From Ancylostoma caninum (taxonomy: Eukaryota; Nematoda; Chromadorea; Rhabditida; Ancylostomatidae): a stretch of 64,000 nucleotides of DNA. Position 1 is the stretch's first letter, and each line of letters starts with the position of its first letter. A model generated the notes under the pieces. The model did no database searches. It was not told where the DNA came from and was given only the letters and a program-made list of their open reading frames with translations. The stretch is taken from assembly GCA_037903475.1 (NCBI GenBank), contig JBAJFG010000590.1, forward strand, positions 434,001 to 498,000, given 5' to 3'. The translations under genes were made by a program, and so were the position numbers. Of the stretch, positions 11,300-23,535 are shown piece by piece.

Positions 11300-11311
11300 A
11301 TTTTCCAAACC
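11300..11311. repeat. target-site duplication, left copy
   Basis: ATTTTCCAAACC is identical to 12214-12225 and flanks the RTE insertion. Confidence 0.9.
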
Positions 11312-12213
11312 CCACGGATCTCTCTCTTACATATGGAAAAGGTCTCCTCTCTCCTCCCGCTCCTCTTCATTGTGGTGATGGATGTTGTAACACGGGATCT
11401 GCAGAAACTCACGCCATGGACTTTGTTGTACGCAGACGACGTCATGCTCTCGTCTGAAGACAGGCAAGAACTCGAGTGGCTGACACAGGCTTAGAGTGAC
11501 CAACTTGCACGCTTCGGCCTACGTCTTAACGTCAGGAAGACAGAGTATTTAACAACCAGCGTGGATCAGCCCGGTACCATAAGTGTAGACGGCGCACAAT
11601 TACCGAGAACGGAAGTGTTCAAGTACCTTGGGTCAGGAATTTCATCTGACGGTAGCCTTTATCATGAAGTTGTAGCCCGAGTTGATTCCGCATGGGGAAA
11701 GTGGCGCTCGTTGACCGGTGTTCTGTGTGACAAGAAGATCCCGGACCGACTGAAATCGAACATCTATCGTACCGTCATCCGTCCCGTTGCTCTCTATGGC
11801 GCCGAATGTTGGCCTGCAACCAAGGAAGTAGAACGTCGCCTCAGCGCTATGGAGTTGAAGATGCTGCGCTGGATGGCTGGAGTAACGCGGCTCGATCGAA
11901 TCTGCAACGAGGACATCAGAAGTCGGTTTGGCGTTGCGGCGATATCTGATAAACTTCGCGAATCTCGTCTGCGATGGTATGGCCACGTTCTGCGTGCCGA
12001 GGAAGGAACCGTCCGCAAAGTCGGCTTTGATCTCGAAGTCTCCGGCAAACGGCCAAAAGGTCGACCAAAGCGACGCTGGCTTGACACACTCCACGCCAAT
12101 CTTAAGCTAGCTGGAATCCACCCGGACCAAGCGCGCGATAGGGCTAAATGGCGTCAACAGACCTTTAAAGCGGACCCCGCTACTAAACGGGACAAACGCT
12201 GAAGAAGAAGAAG
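11312..12213 (+). mobile_element. 5'-truncated RTE-type non-LTR retrotransposon
   Basis: The insertion is flanked by a perfect 12-bp target duplication, ATTTTCCAAACC, at 11300-11311 and 12214-12225. The 3' end is a short GAAGAAGAAGAAG run right after the stop codon, typical of RTE-like elements with almost no 3' UTR. The 5' end is truncated within the reverse transcriptase. Confidence 0.9.
11336..12202 (+). pseudogene. RTE-type reverse transcriptase, C-terminal part, one in-frame stop
   Basis: The frame reads LLFIVVMDVVTRDLQ, the catalytic YADD box (11429-11440), a TAG stop at 11492-11494, then the thumb and C-terminal domain including FKYLGSGISSDG, YGAECW, LRWYGHVLRAEEG and the basic end ADPATKRDKR before TGA 12200-12202. 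YADD marks the polymerase active site of reverse transcriptases. The missing N-terminal endonuclease and fingers, plus the stop, make it non-functional. The single stop and intact flanks suggest a fairly recent insertion. Closely similar proteins are common in strongylid genomes (from memory, not searched). Confidence 0.9.
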
Positions 12214-12225
12214 ATTTTCCAAACC
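12214..12225. repeat. target-site duplication, right copy
   Basis: ATTTTCCAAACC is identical to 11300-11311. Confidence 0.9.
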
Positions 12226-12425
12226 ATCACCAAGTCATTTCGTCTTCTCCTAGCTGCTAGTCTATCCAAACCAGAAAATGTGTAGTGTAGGTTTGTGCGA
12301 CCACCAAAAATGTTCATATTTTTATTATGGCCAGCTTGACAATCGCTTCCATCAGATCCTGTAAGATGAGGACTAATGCAACTTATTCCCATCTGACAGC
12401 GCATCTTAAGATCTGCACAAGTCAC

Positions 12426-13675
12426 AAGTATTGCCGGTGAAGGTTTGTCATTCGGTGACCTCTATAGGTGTCTCTGTGCTCCAGTCTATATGAGTTTGCA
12501 CAAACGATGACCAAAATTGTTGCAAGAAATTAGATGATTAAAGGGTGAAGGCTGAGGAAATTTCAGTGTGAGCGACTCTGTTCAAGGTACAAAAGCAAAA
12601 TAGTGATTTAAAATAACTAAATTATTAAAAATCTACCAGAAAAAATTAGGATTTAGAGGCTTGAACGACGCCAGAAATCGGGAGCTTCCAACCATAGAAA
12701 TTACGCACACCGCTACTTGGTGCCCGTCTCTTCATTGTCTCCCTTTGCTGATGCCTGTGCGTTCCTCAGTCAGAAGTGGACCGGTTTCACATTGTTCTTT
12801 TCAGCGTGTTTTTTTGTCATGGCGCCTTTAGCTAAGTTTTCTTCAACTGGACGGCAGCCGGTCTGCAGCTCTATTCCCTCCCCTCTCCCTCCCTTCCCCC
12901 TGCGATTGACATCCACGTATGGACCCATTTCGCAGCGTTATTTTCCGCCTCGTTTATGTGGACAACAAATTATTTACTCCTGTCTCCTACACATATTCTT
13001 CCTGTCACGTCTCGCAAGAACATGTTTAACCTTGTCTTACCAATTCTTTAACAGGATCAGATAGCTGTAGGCAGGTTTCATCTTGTATACCTGCTAGCTG
13101 TATCCACAAATTTCATCACTATCGCTGTCCCCATCCCTCTGCTTCCTGTTCTAACCTGTCCAAACAGGTAGTGAGACACGAGCGGGTGGGCCTTCACCAC
13201 TGTACAGTAGTCTTCTACTACTACGTAGTCGTACGTCTTCTACTACTTCTTCTTTTACGTAGTCTACCGCTGCACGGTCAATTTGTTGTTGAAGCATCCC
13301 TCACCATTTTTAGCTGAAGAAGCCTTTTTTTCTCGCTTCTTGATTTTTCTTTTTTTCGTAATCATATTCACTGATTTTGTTAGAGGATATTTATTAGCAT
13401 GGTCCTTTTGCAGCGTTTCCACCTTTGAATTATTCACAGGAAGCTCCTGATTTTAACTGAAGAAAGCTCCTCATTTCTCAGTCATAGCTCTACTTAATTC
13501 CTAATTATTAAAGCTCCTAACTCCTAGCTTCGATCCCTCCAAAACTAGGTCCTTTCAATTAAGAACTTGATAGATAAATTCCTAGATCCGTGATGTTTTC
13601 CCATAGTTTTACGCGACTTCCAGATTTCCTATCATTTTAATGTCATTTTTATCCTTTTTGGTACATTTGCAAGTA
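12426..13675. other. intergenic with a short CTACTA/CTT simple repeat
   Basis: Imperfect CTACTA/TACGTAGT repeats occupy about 13207-13260. Pyrimidine-rich stretches at 12770-12900 carry no recognised coding sequence. Confidence 0.5.
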
Positions 13676-13949
13676 CTCAGAACCCCAAAAACAAGTTTCT
13701 GATCGCATCCGAAACTTGCTTTTCCAAAAGCTTGTCGACAAGTTGTTTTCACACTTCCTCGCCGACAAATTGTTCGCCCGAAAAGCTTGTCGACAACTTG
13801 TTTTCAACAACGAAGCATTGAAAACAAGTTGTCGACAAGCTTTTCGGGCGAACAACTTGTCGGCAAGGAAGTGTGAAAACAACTTGTCGATAAGCTTTTG
13901 AGGAAGCAAGTTTCAGATGCGATCAGAAACTTGTTTTTGGGGTTCTGAG
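13676..13949. mobile_element. 274-bp near-perfect palindromic (fold-back) MITE
   Basis: The arms start CTCAGAACCCCAAAAACAAG and meet around 13812, with only a small central spacer (near AACGAAGCATTG). TA flanks both sides (13674-13675, 13950-13951). Inner palindromes AAGCTTGTCGACAAGTTG and GCTTGTCGACAACTTG repeat within each arm. The open frames on both strands (13649-13909 -, 13716-13901 +) encode nearly the same peptide because of the palindrome and are not genes. Confidence 0.9.
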
Positions 13950-13951
13950 TA

Positions 13952-16488
13952 GGGCTCCGAAATGTTATGACTTGTATGACTCATTATTTGCCGCTTTCTT
14001 CTCACATAAGCGTGCTCATGTAATAAATAAACAAATGAATGAATTTTCGCGGTCTAAAATAGTCCATCATTTAATTTTTAGCCATTTAATTTAATCCGGA
14101 TCGACTACCAATTAAGTTATGAATTCAACCTTCCGTTTAAACGCAGTACTCGAACCAACAGTTCAGGGCAAAAGCTCGGGCAATTACACTCACTACAGCT
14201 AATTGGTGCTCTCCCTTTGGCTAACACCGAGACAGACAGGTGCCGTAGGAAGTTATCGAGAAGGAGTTAGGAATGTCTACCTCTTTGGTGAGTTTTTCCA
14301 GCGATGAATTTATCTTTAATTGTACTTTGTGCTGTGCCATCGAGGTTTGTTAGATGGACTGGTTTCACGAAGGAAGAACATGGAAAAAATGAAAAGTTTA
14401 GTCCAGTATGCAGAGGGTATTACCGTAATTTCTAGGCATGCTGAGTTCAAACCACTTCCGATCCATTTCTTTATTTTGCAACTGAGATTTTCCTTTTGGG
14501 GACATGGAAACACAGCAAATTTGCTTATTTTGCGGCGGTTTTATTCTAGACTGCGACCTTAATCAACTACAGGTCTTCCCTGGTTTTCCCAACTCTTTAA
14601 TTTCCTGTTCATTTTTGACGTCATGATTCCGGGGTATTTTACCACAGAACTAGCTTTCGATGTGGAGCTTGGATGCATCCTCATCTCTTGTTCATGCAAG
14701 ATTAAATATTTCATTAATATCTTACGAGTGCTCTGAGCATTTTCTGTCATCCACACATGCTGAGATCGAAACACAAGTTCGTTACTACATAGTTTCGTAG
14801 CTCATGTAATCAAAATCCAATATTCTTATCCTAAAAACTGAATGAAGATACGATTGCCAGTTTGCTTTCTGATATTCCTCATTGATCCTTTTAGACCTAC
14901 ATGCCTTTTATTCTATTTCATTCTATCTGAGTAATTAAACAAATATGTACTTACTTTTGTGACAGCAGCGCGTTGTGCTCATTAGTCGAGGATTCTTGCC
15001 TATTTAATAAATGCCTTTGTTCCCGTACATTGATATGCACAGCCTTTGTTCCCGTGCATTGATATGCACAATGGCTATGATTGTAAGGGAAGCAGTTAAT
15101 GCGATGATAAAAAAAAAATACTGCGTCTTATAGGTATAGATAGCGTTATAAATATCCATAAACAAAAAAGGAAGAAGAAAATCCCAACTAAGGATATAGA
15201 TCCATACAAGAAAAGAAAAAGAAAAAGAACGAGTACTCAAACGTAATACTGAGACATCTGAAAAGCTAGGTAAGCTACAGCTTTTGGTCATAGAGCGAAA
15301 ATTCTGTTATGGTTTTATTGTTAGATTCATTACATTCATACTCATTAAATTCATTATTGGGTATTTCTCTGAGAGCTTTTTTTAAAATTTACCATAATAA
15401 TTTACTACACACGCATAACACACGTGAATATCAGTTTGAGAAAAGAACATGTGATACGGGTCGCTGGAAAACACCAGCACATCACCAACCCCTGTTAGAG
15501 AACCAAATCATTTTTTCTTCAAAATTTTCTGTGAAACTAGTTTGGGTTTTTCAGCCTTCCACCTCGATGTTGTAGATAAATTTTCCGTTTTGCGCTGTAA
15601 ATAATTCATTTTTTTTGTCGTGCTTACACTTCGAAGGCACAGAAAAATGCGCTGATCTGCCTTGGCAGTTCCTCTTTGTTTCCGCTTCACTGTGATACCA
15701 CCCATTTCAGCAGCACTGATAACAAAAACGCTGTCATTGTACGAGTCTCGTGAAAACCCTCGAAACATCATATTTACAAAAAAGTGACATATGAGAGCGA
15801 TAACAACTTTTACTCCAGTTTTACCCAGAAATCTTACACCTACATAAAAACGTCATGGATAACTAACAACTCTTACAACATCTCTTCAAAGTACCTCCAC
15901 TTCCTTCTCTTTTTTTTTTCGTGGCGACCCACCAAAAGCGGGACTGCTTGAGGCTCTGCACGTTGTAGATGAACGTGCAATGAGCATAATTTCGTTGAGG
16001 GTGCCATTGACTAGCTAAGATTGTATGTTTCTTCCTGCCTCTAACGGCTTATTTGCGTTGCATCATTAAGGACAACAACTTACTGCCTACTGTGACATCA
16101 ATAACATAAAAGATGTATGATTAGACCTGGCTTTCGGTCAGAGGGAGGAAAATCCTGGTATGGTTTCAAACTCATCAGATTTTGCTTGAAGGTCGGTTAC
16201 AAGCATGTAGAGCGAGCAATAATGTGATAGCTGAGTATCTACGTGGAATTTCTGCTCATTTCTTCCTCTCCAGTTGCTGCACACCTTCGTTATTCTTTTC
16301 CACCTGCTGTCCCTGCTACTATCGTCCCCTATGGAAGGTACTAGCACCCTGCTACCCGCGAAAAAAGGTTACTTCCCTAGTGATGTCACAACAGCAGTTC
16401 CCAGCTGTTCGGGTAATTCGTGTATTCGTGTACTTTGAAAAAGGCCGACGAATCCCTGTCAAGTTACGGCTGGACTAAAATCTCTGCT
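13952..16488. other. intergenic with minor repeats
   Basis: A TAATAAATAAACAAATGAATGAA run at about 14020 resembles the 3' microsatellite of CR1-like elements. A 29-bp tandem duplication beginning GCCTTTGTTCCCGT lies at 15013-15070. No gene was recognised. Confidence 0.5.
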
Positions 16489-18430
16489 CGTTTCACCACA
16501 GCACCTCCCACACCTTCCCCCGGAATTTAGGGGGAAGCCACTGATGTATTTATTTATTGATTTATTTAATTGTATTCGAGGTGCTCTATAACACTGATAA
16601 AGAGCATTGTAAACAAAAGTAAAATCGGGTTGTTGCTTCAGAATGCAAAAAAAATTGCGTTGGTTCTATTTTTTCCCCACAACTTTGATGGGAGATGTTT
16701 TCGATTTTCGGCAAACCATAAATTCCTTTAGATTAGTAGACACCATTGCTTATCATATGAGCAGGCCGCTGACACCACGCTAAGAACTCAAAGAACTGCG
16801 AAGCAAAGAACAACGCGAAACCCTTCTTTGTGTAATCATGTTTAACAAATTTTTTATTCCAAAGTAAGAGAATCTGGAGCTGATGGAGGTGGCAGCCATG
16901 AGGCAGTGCTCCTAAGGAATATGATGACTACTGATTCGTTTCTCAGCAGCTCTGTCCAAGTTTGCAGCAGCTGTCGGTAGCGGCGTTGTCATGCAGGAAA
17001 CCTTTGAACATCTTGAGCATTTTTCAGCAGACTGTTTGCGAATTTTTTGAGCAAGTAGCAGTTGACGTGAAGGGCCATCTTCTGACCTAACAAAACCCAA
17101 CGCTTAGTTATTTCGCAATTTCATGGAAGCGAAAACAAAAAAGAAAGCAGAAAAAAACATGCCACGAAGAAATTAGTGGAGGAATAAGTTAATGAGTAGG
17201 AATGGCTCAACAACCACTAGTTCAGTGCCAGTTAAACTATTGATGTTGCAACAGTCCTACATATTTGATCATCTGCCGATTTTTGCCATTACTCAAACAC
17301 GAAGTCATCGCCGATGAACTGTTTTTTTTTGTTGATATAATCGTGCATAAATCATTTCTGACAACTGAACGCACATGACTGAACTCGTGTTTCCTCTTTA
17401 AAAAACCTAGGAGATTAATTGCGGGCGCAGAAACGTAAAAGGCCCCTCCAATGCTTCGTAGGGCATCAAGCTGGTTATTATTCTTGATTTACTCAGTGAA
17501 GAATTTCGTGCTGCTTCGCATTCCTATTTCTCTGGAAACCGGGTAAGTCGTGAACCAGATGGGCACTGTGCGGATGCAATTTTTCATTAGCACTTCTGGC
17601 TCTCACTGTCTTCTCTAGGTTTTCTTCCGACGAAGACCTGTAGCATAAAGTTTTAATTGAAAAGGCGGTATTGTGACCTTTACATGTAATCGCAACGTCT
17701 AAACATATGCAGTACTTTTACATCAAAAAGATGGGAGTGAATCCTCTCCAGACGGGTGAATTACAGTGAGCGTTTTACGTAGTTTTACGAGGTTACAGTT
17801 TTAGTCATAGGCTACCAGGAGTTTCTCCATCCTTTCACCTATGGTCTTGTCTTCTGGAAGTTCAGTCAATCTGTCCTTGTTAGTGTCATTGTTCCAATGT
17901 ACATAACTCGTTTGGAAAGTTTTTTTTGTCTCTCCGACTGCATTGATCATAGCACACAAAAAACGTACATGCCGGGAAAAGGTAAGCGCCGTATTGAACG
18001 GGGCGTAGTATGTATAGTATACTTTTGATTTGTTTATTTATTCGTGTGAGGCACCGTCGAGATGTGCCATGGTATTAACATTGACGAAGTGTCAACTAAA
18101 TGGGAGAAATACGTAAAGAATCCTGGTGAATATAAACGCTTGGAAAGACGAAGTGATAGATCGGATTTTTATGAACGTATTCATTTGTAACACTTTTGAT
18201 TTTACCAGAAATGTTTTGTGTACCGCAACATGTCTATAGATTGTAGTAGCATTGTCCACTTTTGATGAGCGATGCCCTGTTTAACAAGGTAGCAAAAATG
18301 TCCCATTAATTTCGTTTCCTACAAGTCAAATTCTTCACCTTTGGTGATAGCTCTGGTGAATCTCGCATTTCCATGTGTGGTTCCCGTCTGAATTCCTGGA
18401 GAAGGTGTGGGATGTGCTGTGGTGAAATGA
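16489..18430. repeat. inverted repeat pair about 1.9 kb apart
   Basis: About 40 bases at 16489-16528 (TTTCACCACAGCACCTCCCA and onward) are repeated in inverse orientation at 18393-18430. The interval holds a CR1-like AT tail at 16545-16575 (TATTTATTTATTGATTTATT) and no recognised gene. It may be one element or two copies of a small repeat. Confidence 0.4.
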
Positions 18431-18861
18431 GATAGAACTTGATTTTACGCAAAACTCAAGAGAATGTCGTCGGCCTCCTTGAAAGTACAGGATATACACA
18501 AATCCCAGCCAGATTTTCGTTGCAAATTACGTACAATTGTGGCACCACCCTTTTTTTATCGGGTAGCGAGGTGGAATAATGCGTTTGACCGAGGCCGATA
18601 GTTGTAGAGACAACAAGGAGAAAAAGAATGAGGAAGATGTGTAGCACTTGGAGGGAAAAGAGAGATAAGCATGCAATCAGATAATCAATTGCTATTGCGT
18701 TTGAAGCCGATCATACCTAGTTTGGATCTTACTATTTTCTTTGTTTACTCTTTGGCGGGTGAAAGTGGTCAGATTGTGGTAATGACAGGGAACTGCTCTT
18801 TCAAGGAAGTGAAATTCGGTCCATGAGAAGGTGGAAGCAGCAGGAGAATGATCGCTGCACT

Positions 18862-19240
18862 TTTTATTCATTTATTTATTTATTTCATGCACTCAATTGG
18901 TGCTCCATTACAAAGACAATTCTGAATGTTAGGATGACATAAAAAGAAATCTCAACACATCAAGATTGCGAAAGGATAGAATCAGGGGAGGTACGAGTTG
19001 AGATCGCCATAACCTGCAAGTAGATCCAGGAGGTCATAACTCTTAATAGCATTCTCAAATGGAATACTTCCCTTACACGACAAAAGTTCACGCGGTAAGC
19101 ACTACAGCATTTTTGCTGAACGAACGAAGAATTCGTGATTCATCAACGAGGAGAATTTAGAACGGCTCCTGATACTGTGATTATATTGAGGTTCTGATTA
19201 CAGAAAAATATTGCCCTATAAGTCTAATAGTCTTATGATT
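18862..19240 (-). mobile_element. 3' end of a CR1-like non-LTR retroelement
   Basis: The minus strand ends in AAATAAATAAATGAATAA at about 18865. Before it, a broken frame reads CLPRELLSCKGS and DLLDLL, matching the LP..L...KS...F...L...DLL end of CR1-like reverse transcriptases. It contains stops. Confidence 0.6.
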
Positions 19241-19392
19241 ATCGCATTATGAGTCCTTGTTTGTCCCGAGTGCATTGACAACTGGTCAGACAGTAAGTAG
19301 ACCCAGTAGGGTAAACAGAGAACTGTACACATTCTGGCAAATTCCCTGTCTATTGACGAGAAATATTGAAGTCATAGAAGGTAATCGTGCAG

Positions 19393-19754
19393 TTTACGTG
19401 CCAAAACACCGAATTTTTCGGTGCCAGGCCATCACTGGTGTTGTTGGGCGTTCACTGCTGCTGCACCCACCTTTTGTACGATCAATTATTCCAGCCAGTT
19501 CCACCACTCCATCCGACGACGATGCCAGACGAATCCACGACTCCCGAGAAGCATATTATGATCTACATGAAGGTGAATAAGTGCTTTATCACTTGTAATG
19601 TTTCATTTTACAATTTTCCTACTGTTTACAAACAGCTGAGCAATCACGACTGACTCACGCGAGTACAGTCACTTTGTTATTTGCGGTAAAACAGTCATAC
19701 ATCAACGATTATTGCGATGAGAGCCGCCTGGTCATTAGTAGTTTGTATAATTAG
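19393..19754 (+). CDS. candidate last two exons of an unrecognised gene
   Basis: An exon ending at 19572 (CATGAAG|GTGAAT) joins an exon at 19636-19754 (acceptor TTTACAAACAG) with matching phase. The joined frame runs to TAG 19752-19754. The peptide includes VPKHRIFRCQAITGVV, SSTTPSDDDARRIHDSREAY and, after the junction, EQSRLTHASTVTLLFAVKQS. The left border at about 19393 is the GTGCAG acceptor. A GTAAGT donor at about 19292, preceded by a frame with CPECIDNWSD, could be the previous exon. I do not recognise the family. Continued openness across a 63-base intron is the main support. Confidence 0.35.
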
Positions 19755-20712
19755 TTCATGACATTTTGTGGAAAAGCCTAATATGACAGTTCCTATCGGT
19801 TTTCTCAAAAAGAAACATAAGTATTTGCGAAGAATCTACCATTCATCTTCTACCACATTACTAGTGCACAAAATTCATTTTAGGAACGGAGCAAAACCTC
19901 TCATGTAACGATTTTCATTTGTGTTTATTTATTTATGACTTTTATTTTTATTTGTCTTTTTCTCAGGGGCTTGGAGAGAGAGAGTTCGAGAGAACGTGAG
20001 CTTACTGGACTGGAGTTAACCTATGTAGTTGGGCAATTAAGTTTTCCAAAGTCGCTTAATTATGACGACGGAAGATGTATGTTGGTAGAACTGATACTGT
20101 TGGTGACTTGAAGATGAACTCACGAAGTGAGAAACAATCGATAAAAATAGAAACATTGAAAACCAATAATAAATACGAAATATAAACACCAACTAAAACT
20201 AAATGGAATAGAAACATCTTTTAATTTTAGCAACAACAAACGAATTGAGTAAGTTCAGATCATGGAGGTCTAATTTGTACCGGCTGGTGTTACAGTGATT
20301 AAGACATTGTCAGCTGTAAAGGCTTGTCTCGTCCATTTTTTCCGATTCATCCTCCATTTTCTTCCCTCTACTCACGCTTCTCACTCTCAATTCACCAGCG
20401 TAACACTTGTATAGCTGGCCATACTGCTAGTATTTAGATCCTCTGGTGCCGGTAATTGCGCTATAGCTGCCGGTTAACCAGAGCCATTATAATCTTAAAG
20501 TGGTCCTGAAAATTCAAATTTCGTCTTGGTTTCGAGGAGTAATCTGGACAAATTTCAGTGTTTTGAAAAAATTGGGCGTATTATACTTTATGTGCTTTTA
20601 AAATGCAAAGCCGGCAACTTACTAATTCTGTGCATTGCGAATTTTTAATGATGACCAGGTAAATTTTCTCTAACAGTACTGGTAGGGTACAATGGTACAT
20701 ACTTAGGTTGAA

Positions 20713-21981
20713 TCCTCTTATATAAATCATGGTAGTGCAACAAAATTTTCTAGAGCGCAGGCGTAGGAGGAATAGCACGTGATCGCATGCTTTAGCCGTG
20801 AGGCTCGATTATAGACTGTGGCTCGCGAGGATGCGCAGCTGACGGGGCATTCGGCCGATGTTTCGTCATAGGTGCATAGACGTGGTGGAAGTCGGGTGCA
20901 TTCGGGATTTCGCGGTGGGACCAGCGGCTAGCTAGCGGTCTCGAGCCCTCCGGGCGAGACAGTGTTTGCAACGATTTGACGATGCATAGCAGCAATGTAC
21001 GGAGCAGAGTAGCCCCTCTGATGGAGCCTTGTTAATAACTGCACTCAATCTTGGAACGCTGGACGTGAATCACTTCGAAGGATGAGTAGAGGCCGAAGCG
21101 ATACGATTCACTCGGTTTCCTTACGTAGGATGTGCTCTTTGCGCACCTCTCATTATTGAGGTCCCATGGGGATTATGCAGCTTGAGGATCCGTTTGTTTT
21201 CAAGAAGGGCAGTAATCAAATACACAGGATGAACGAATGAAAAACACGTCATTATAAGTTGTTGTGAGATTTTCTGGAACCAGTTGTGCAATTGATCAGA
21301 CTTTCTGAATAATTCCTAACTTTCTTCCTTTTTTTTCAAGATTTACAAAGAGCGCGGGTGCACTGATGACGTACTGATGTGCCGGGGCACTTAAGTTCAG
21401 AAAAACATCAGGATAGGTGTCCACCGATCGAGAAAGGGTTCGCCGTGGCCCAGTAGTGGGGAAAGCGCTGGGACACGGCTGGACCAATAGTGTGAGGAAG
21501 GCGAAGGCCAGGATACAGATCCATGAATGGAGAATGGGTCCGCCGTGGCCCAATAGTGGGGAAAACGCCAAGATACACGTCTGCAGGTGGAGTAGAGGCA
21601 CGCTACGCGCTCATTCGTGTTTCAGTCGACCACCTCTCCTTCCTCCCTGTACATTGAACCAGAAGCTCATCAGTTGGACTATCTCAATGACGTTAAGCTT
21701 GAATCATTTCAGGTGATTATGACTTGACTTTACGTGTAGATGCGTGATTAAGAATTTGCAAGCGAGGCTAGGATCGCGATAAGATTCAAAGCCCGGCGTT
21801 GGCGAGGCGGCCAGACCCGTAGAATACACGCAAATTAAAGGAAGGACTTTGTAGTTGAGCTCAACTAATGATTAGTTTTGCTTATTTGCTAATTTTCTAA
21901 GCGGTTCGCATGTGTGAAGCTTTTGCACATACCTCAAGTGGCTGCCCCACCCCACTTTCTAGCGTCCCGAAGGGGCGCTAG
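20713..21981 (+). mobile_element. non-autonomous Helitron, copy A
   Basis: The element begins TCCTCTTATATAAATCATGG after a host A and ends GGGGCGCTAG before a host T. It matches the inverted copy at 43923-45674 exactly from TC to CTAG and not beyond. A hairpin (CTAGCG.CCC-TTC-GGG.CGCTAG, one mismatch) forms the last 23 bases. TC start, 3' hairpin, CTAG end and A|T insertion are the diagnostic features of Helitrons. No Rep/helicase gene is present, so it depends on another element. About three units of the shared ~60-bp minisatellite lie at 21400-21605. Confidence 0.9.
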
Positions 21982-23535
21982 TTAAAATATCGAGTTTTTG
22001 CGGATTTGTTGTCTTTGATAATGGACTTTTTAGAACAACAAAAATCTTCAGGATTGTCTAGTATGATGGATTGCCACTTTCGTCTGGAACATCGCATTCG
22101 GAAATGTATAAAAACACCCAATGGGCGCGGCTGCGTGCTTTTCCATTAATTTTCAATGGACACCTATTAAAATGCACGTAATCGCATTCAATCATCCATT
22201 AGAACGTGACTGCTTTTTGTAGAACCCATCACACGTGATCATTCTCGTGGTAGAAACATTGCCTATATTGGTACTGTTTAAAAACGGTTAAGGAAGAAGA
22301 AGAGGAGAGGGAGAACGGACGGTAGTCTGATCTCAGGTGCATTGGTCTACAAGTTGCACACGTTTTTCTATATCCTGGAGGCTGTAGTGAAAACCAGTGC
22401 AAATTTATTCTTTTGTGCTGTTGGCATCCTCACTCGAACAGTTCATTTTAGAAACAGGCCATTTCCAACTAGTAGTGCTCATCAAGTGCAGGGGTGTAAA
22501 GCGCTGTTCCTGGAACAGAGCCAAGCTCGGTGATCCGGTCAGAGCTTCTGTAGTGCACACGGTTGAATATTCTATCCGTTCCCTTGCCAAAGAAGCCATC
22601 CATACTTGCGGGGTAGGTAAATCGCTGCCAGAGGAGTATGGGAGGATGTAGCGCTGATTTGCTCAATCGGGTGCCTCGAAGAAGGCACTCGGATCCGTGG
22701 TACATCATGGGAAACGATCTTTTTCATTGGATGAAAATGACTGGTTAATTTCAGGACCATGCCCACGGTAATCGAATAAATTCTTGCAATTTAGCCATTC
22801 GGAAATTATATGACAATCTTTTCACGTACCGTAGCTTGAGATTTTGGGTAATGCAGAGATTGCAGTGCAGAGATGAGTCTCATGTTGAAAAATCTTCAAC
22901 AAGAAAATTCTATGGAATTTCAAGTGAAAGTGTCGATTTGGGTAGTGTTGGAGCTCTCTGACTTTATTTCTTACCCTTTATCACCCCTTTTTATGGGATC
23001 ATCAAATGATTGATAAGAGCTCAATCGATATTGGTGCGTAATGCACACACAGGGAAATCATGCATATTTGCACCTTCAGCAAGCGCTACAGCAAAATCCA
23101 TTTCTTGTCGATACCACAGTTTTGTTACGAATTTCAGGCTATTTTTCTTGAGTAGTAAGTAGTAAGAATTTCGCAGAGAATACCAGTAAATTATAAGTAA
23201 GCGCATCCCTAGTCTCTTTATCATTCTGTTATCCAGACTCTGGGCTATGTACTGCATGGATAGTTTTGCCCGATGTTCAACTCTCCCAGACTACGTTGTG
23301 ATCACTCTCGTATCTTAGAGAGTTGGTAGAAAAATAAGGTCTGCTGTTAGAAAACTCAGGTCACAAGCAGTTTTGATAAGCGCCGAAGTAACAGTACCAA
23401 AGAGTTACCATATCGAAGGAAACCCTATTTATGTATGAATTTATCTAACACTTCAATACCATTAGGGTAAAATGCTTGGTACAGAGCCTAAGAGAATGCG
23501 AAACTATTCCTGTTATTTTTAGTACCATTTTCCCT
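21982..23535. other. intergenic, nothing recognised
   Basis: Overlapping frames at 22397-22708 on both strands have no recognised motif. A GAAGAAGAAGAGGAGAG stretch lies at about 22290. Confidence 0.45.

Larger units (their letters stand above)
10863..12425 (-). mobile_element. CR1-like non-LTR retroelement remnant (3' part), split by a younger RTE insertion
   Basis: On the minus strand, a frame at 12214-12425 (LDRLAARRRRNDLVMVWK) continues in frame at 11311-11075 when the 0.9 kb insertion is ignored. It runs through FNYSANKAGSEFQKLSKH to a stop at 11075. This is the usual C-terminal pattern of CR1/jockey-type reverse transcriptases (R..DL..VYK..., then the F..R....WN.LP region). The tail near 10863-10880 (AATAAATTGAATTGAA on the minus strand) resembles a CR1 microsatellite end. 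Confidence 0.65.

Noticed and set aside
11642..12099. Minus-strand frames of 150 and 101 codons
   Set aside because: They are shadows of the RTE reverse transcriptase on the plus strand.
13649..13909. Matching frames on both strands (86 and 61 codons)
   Set aside because: Each is the mirror image of the other because the DNA is a palindrome.
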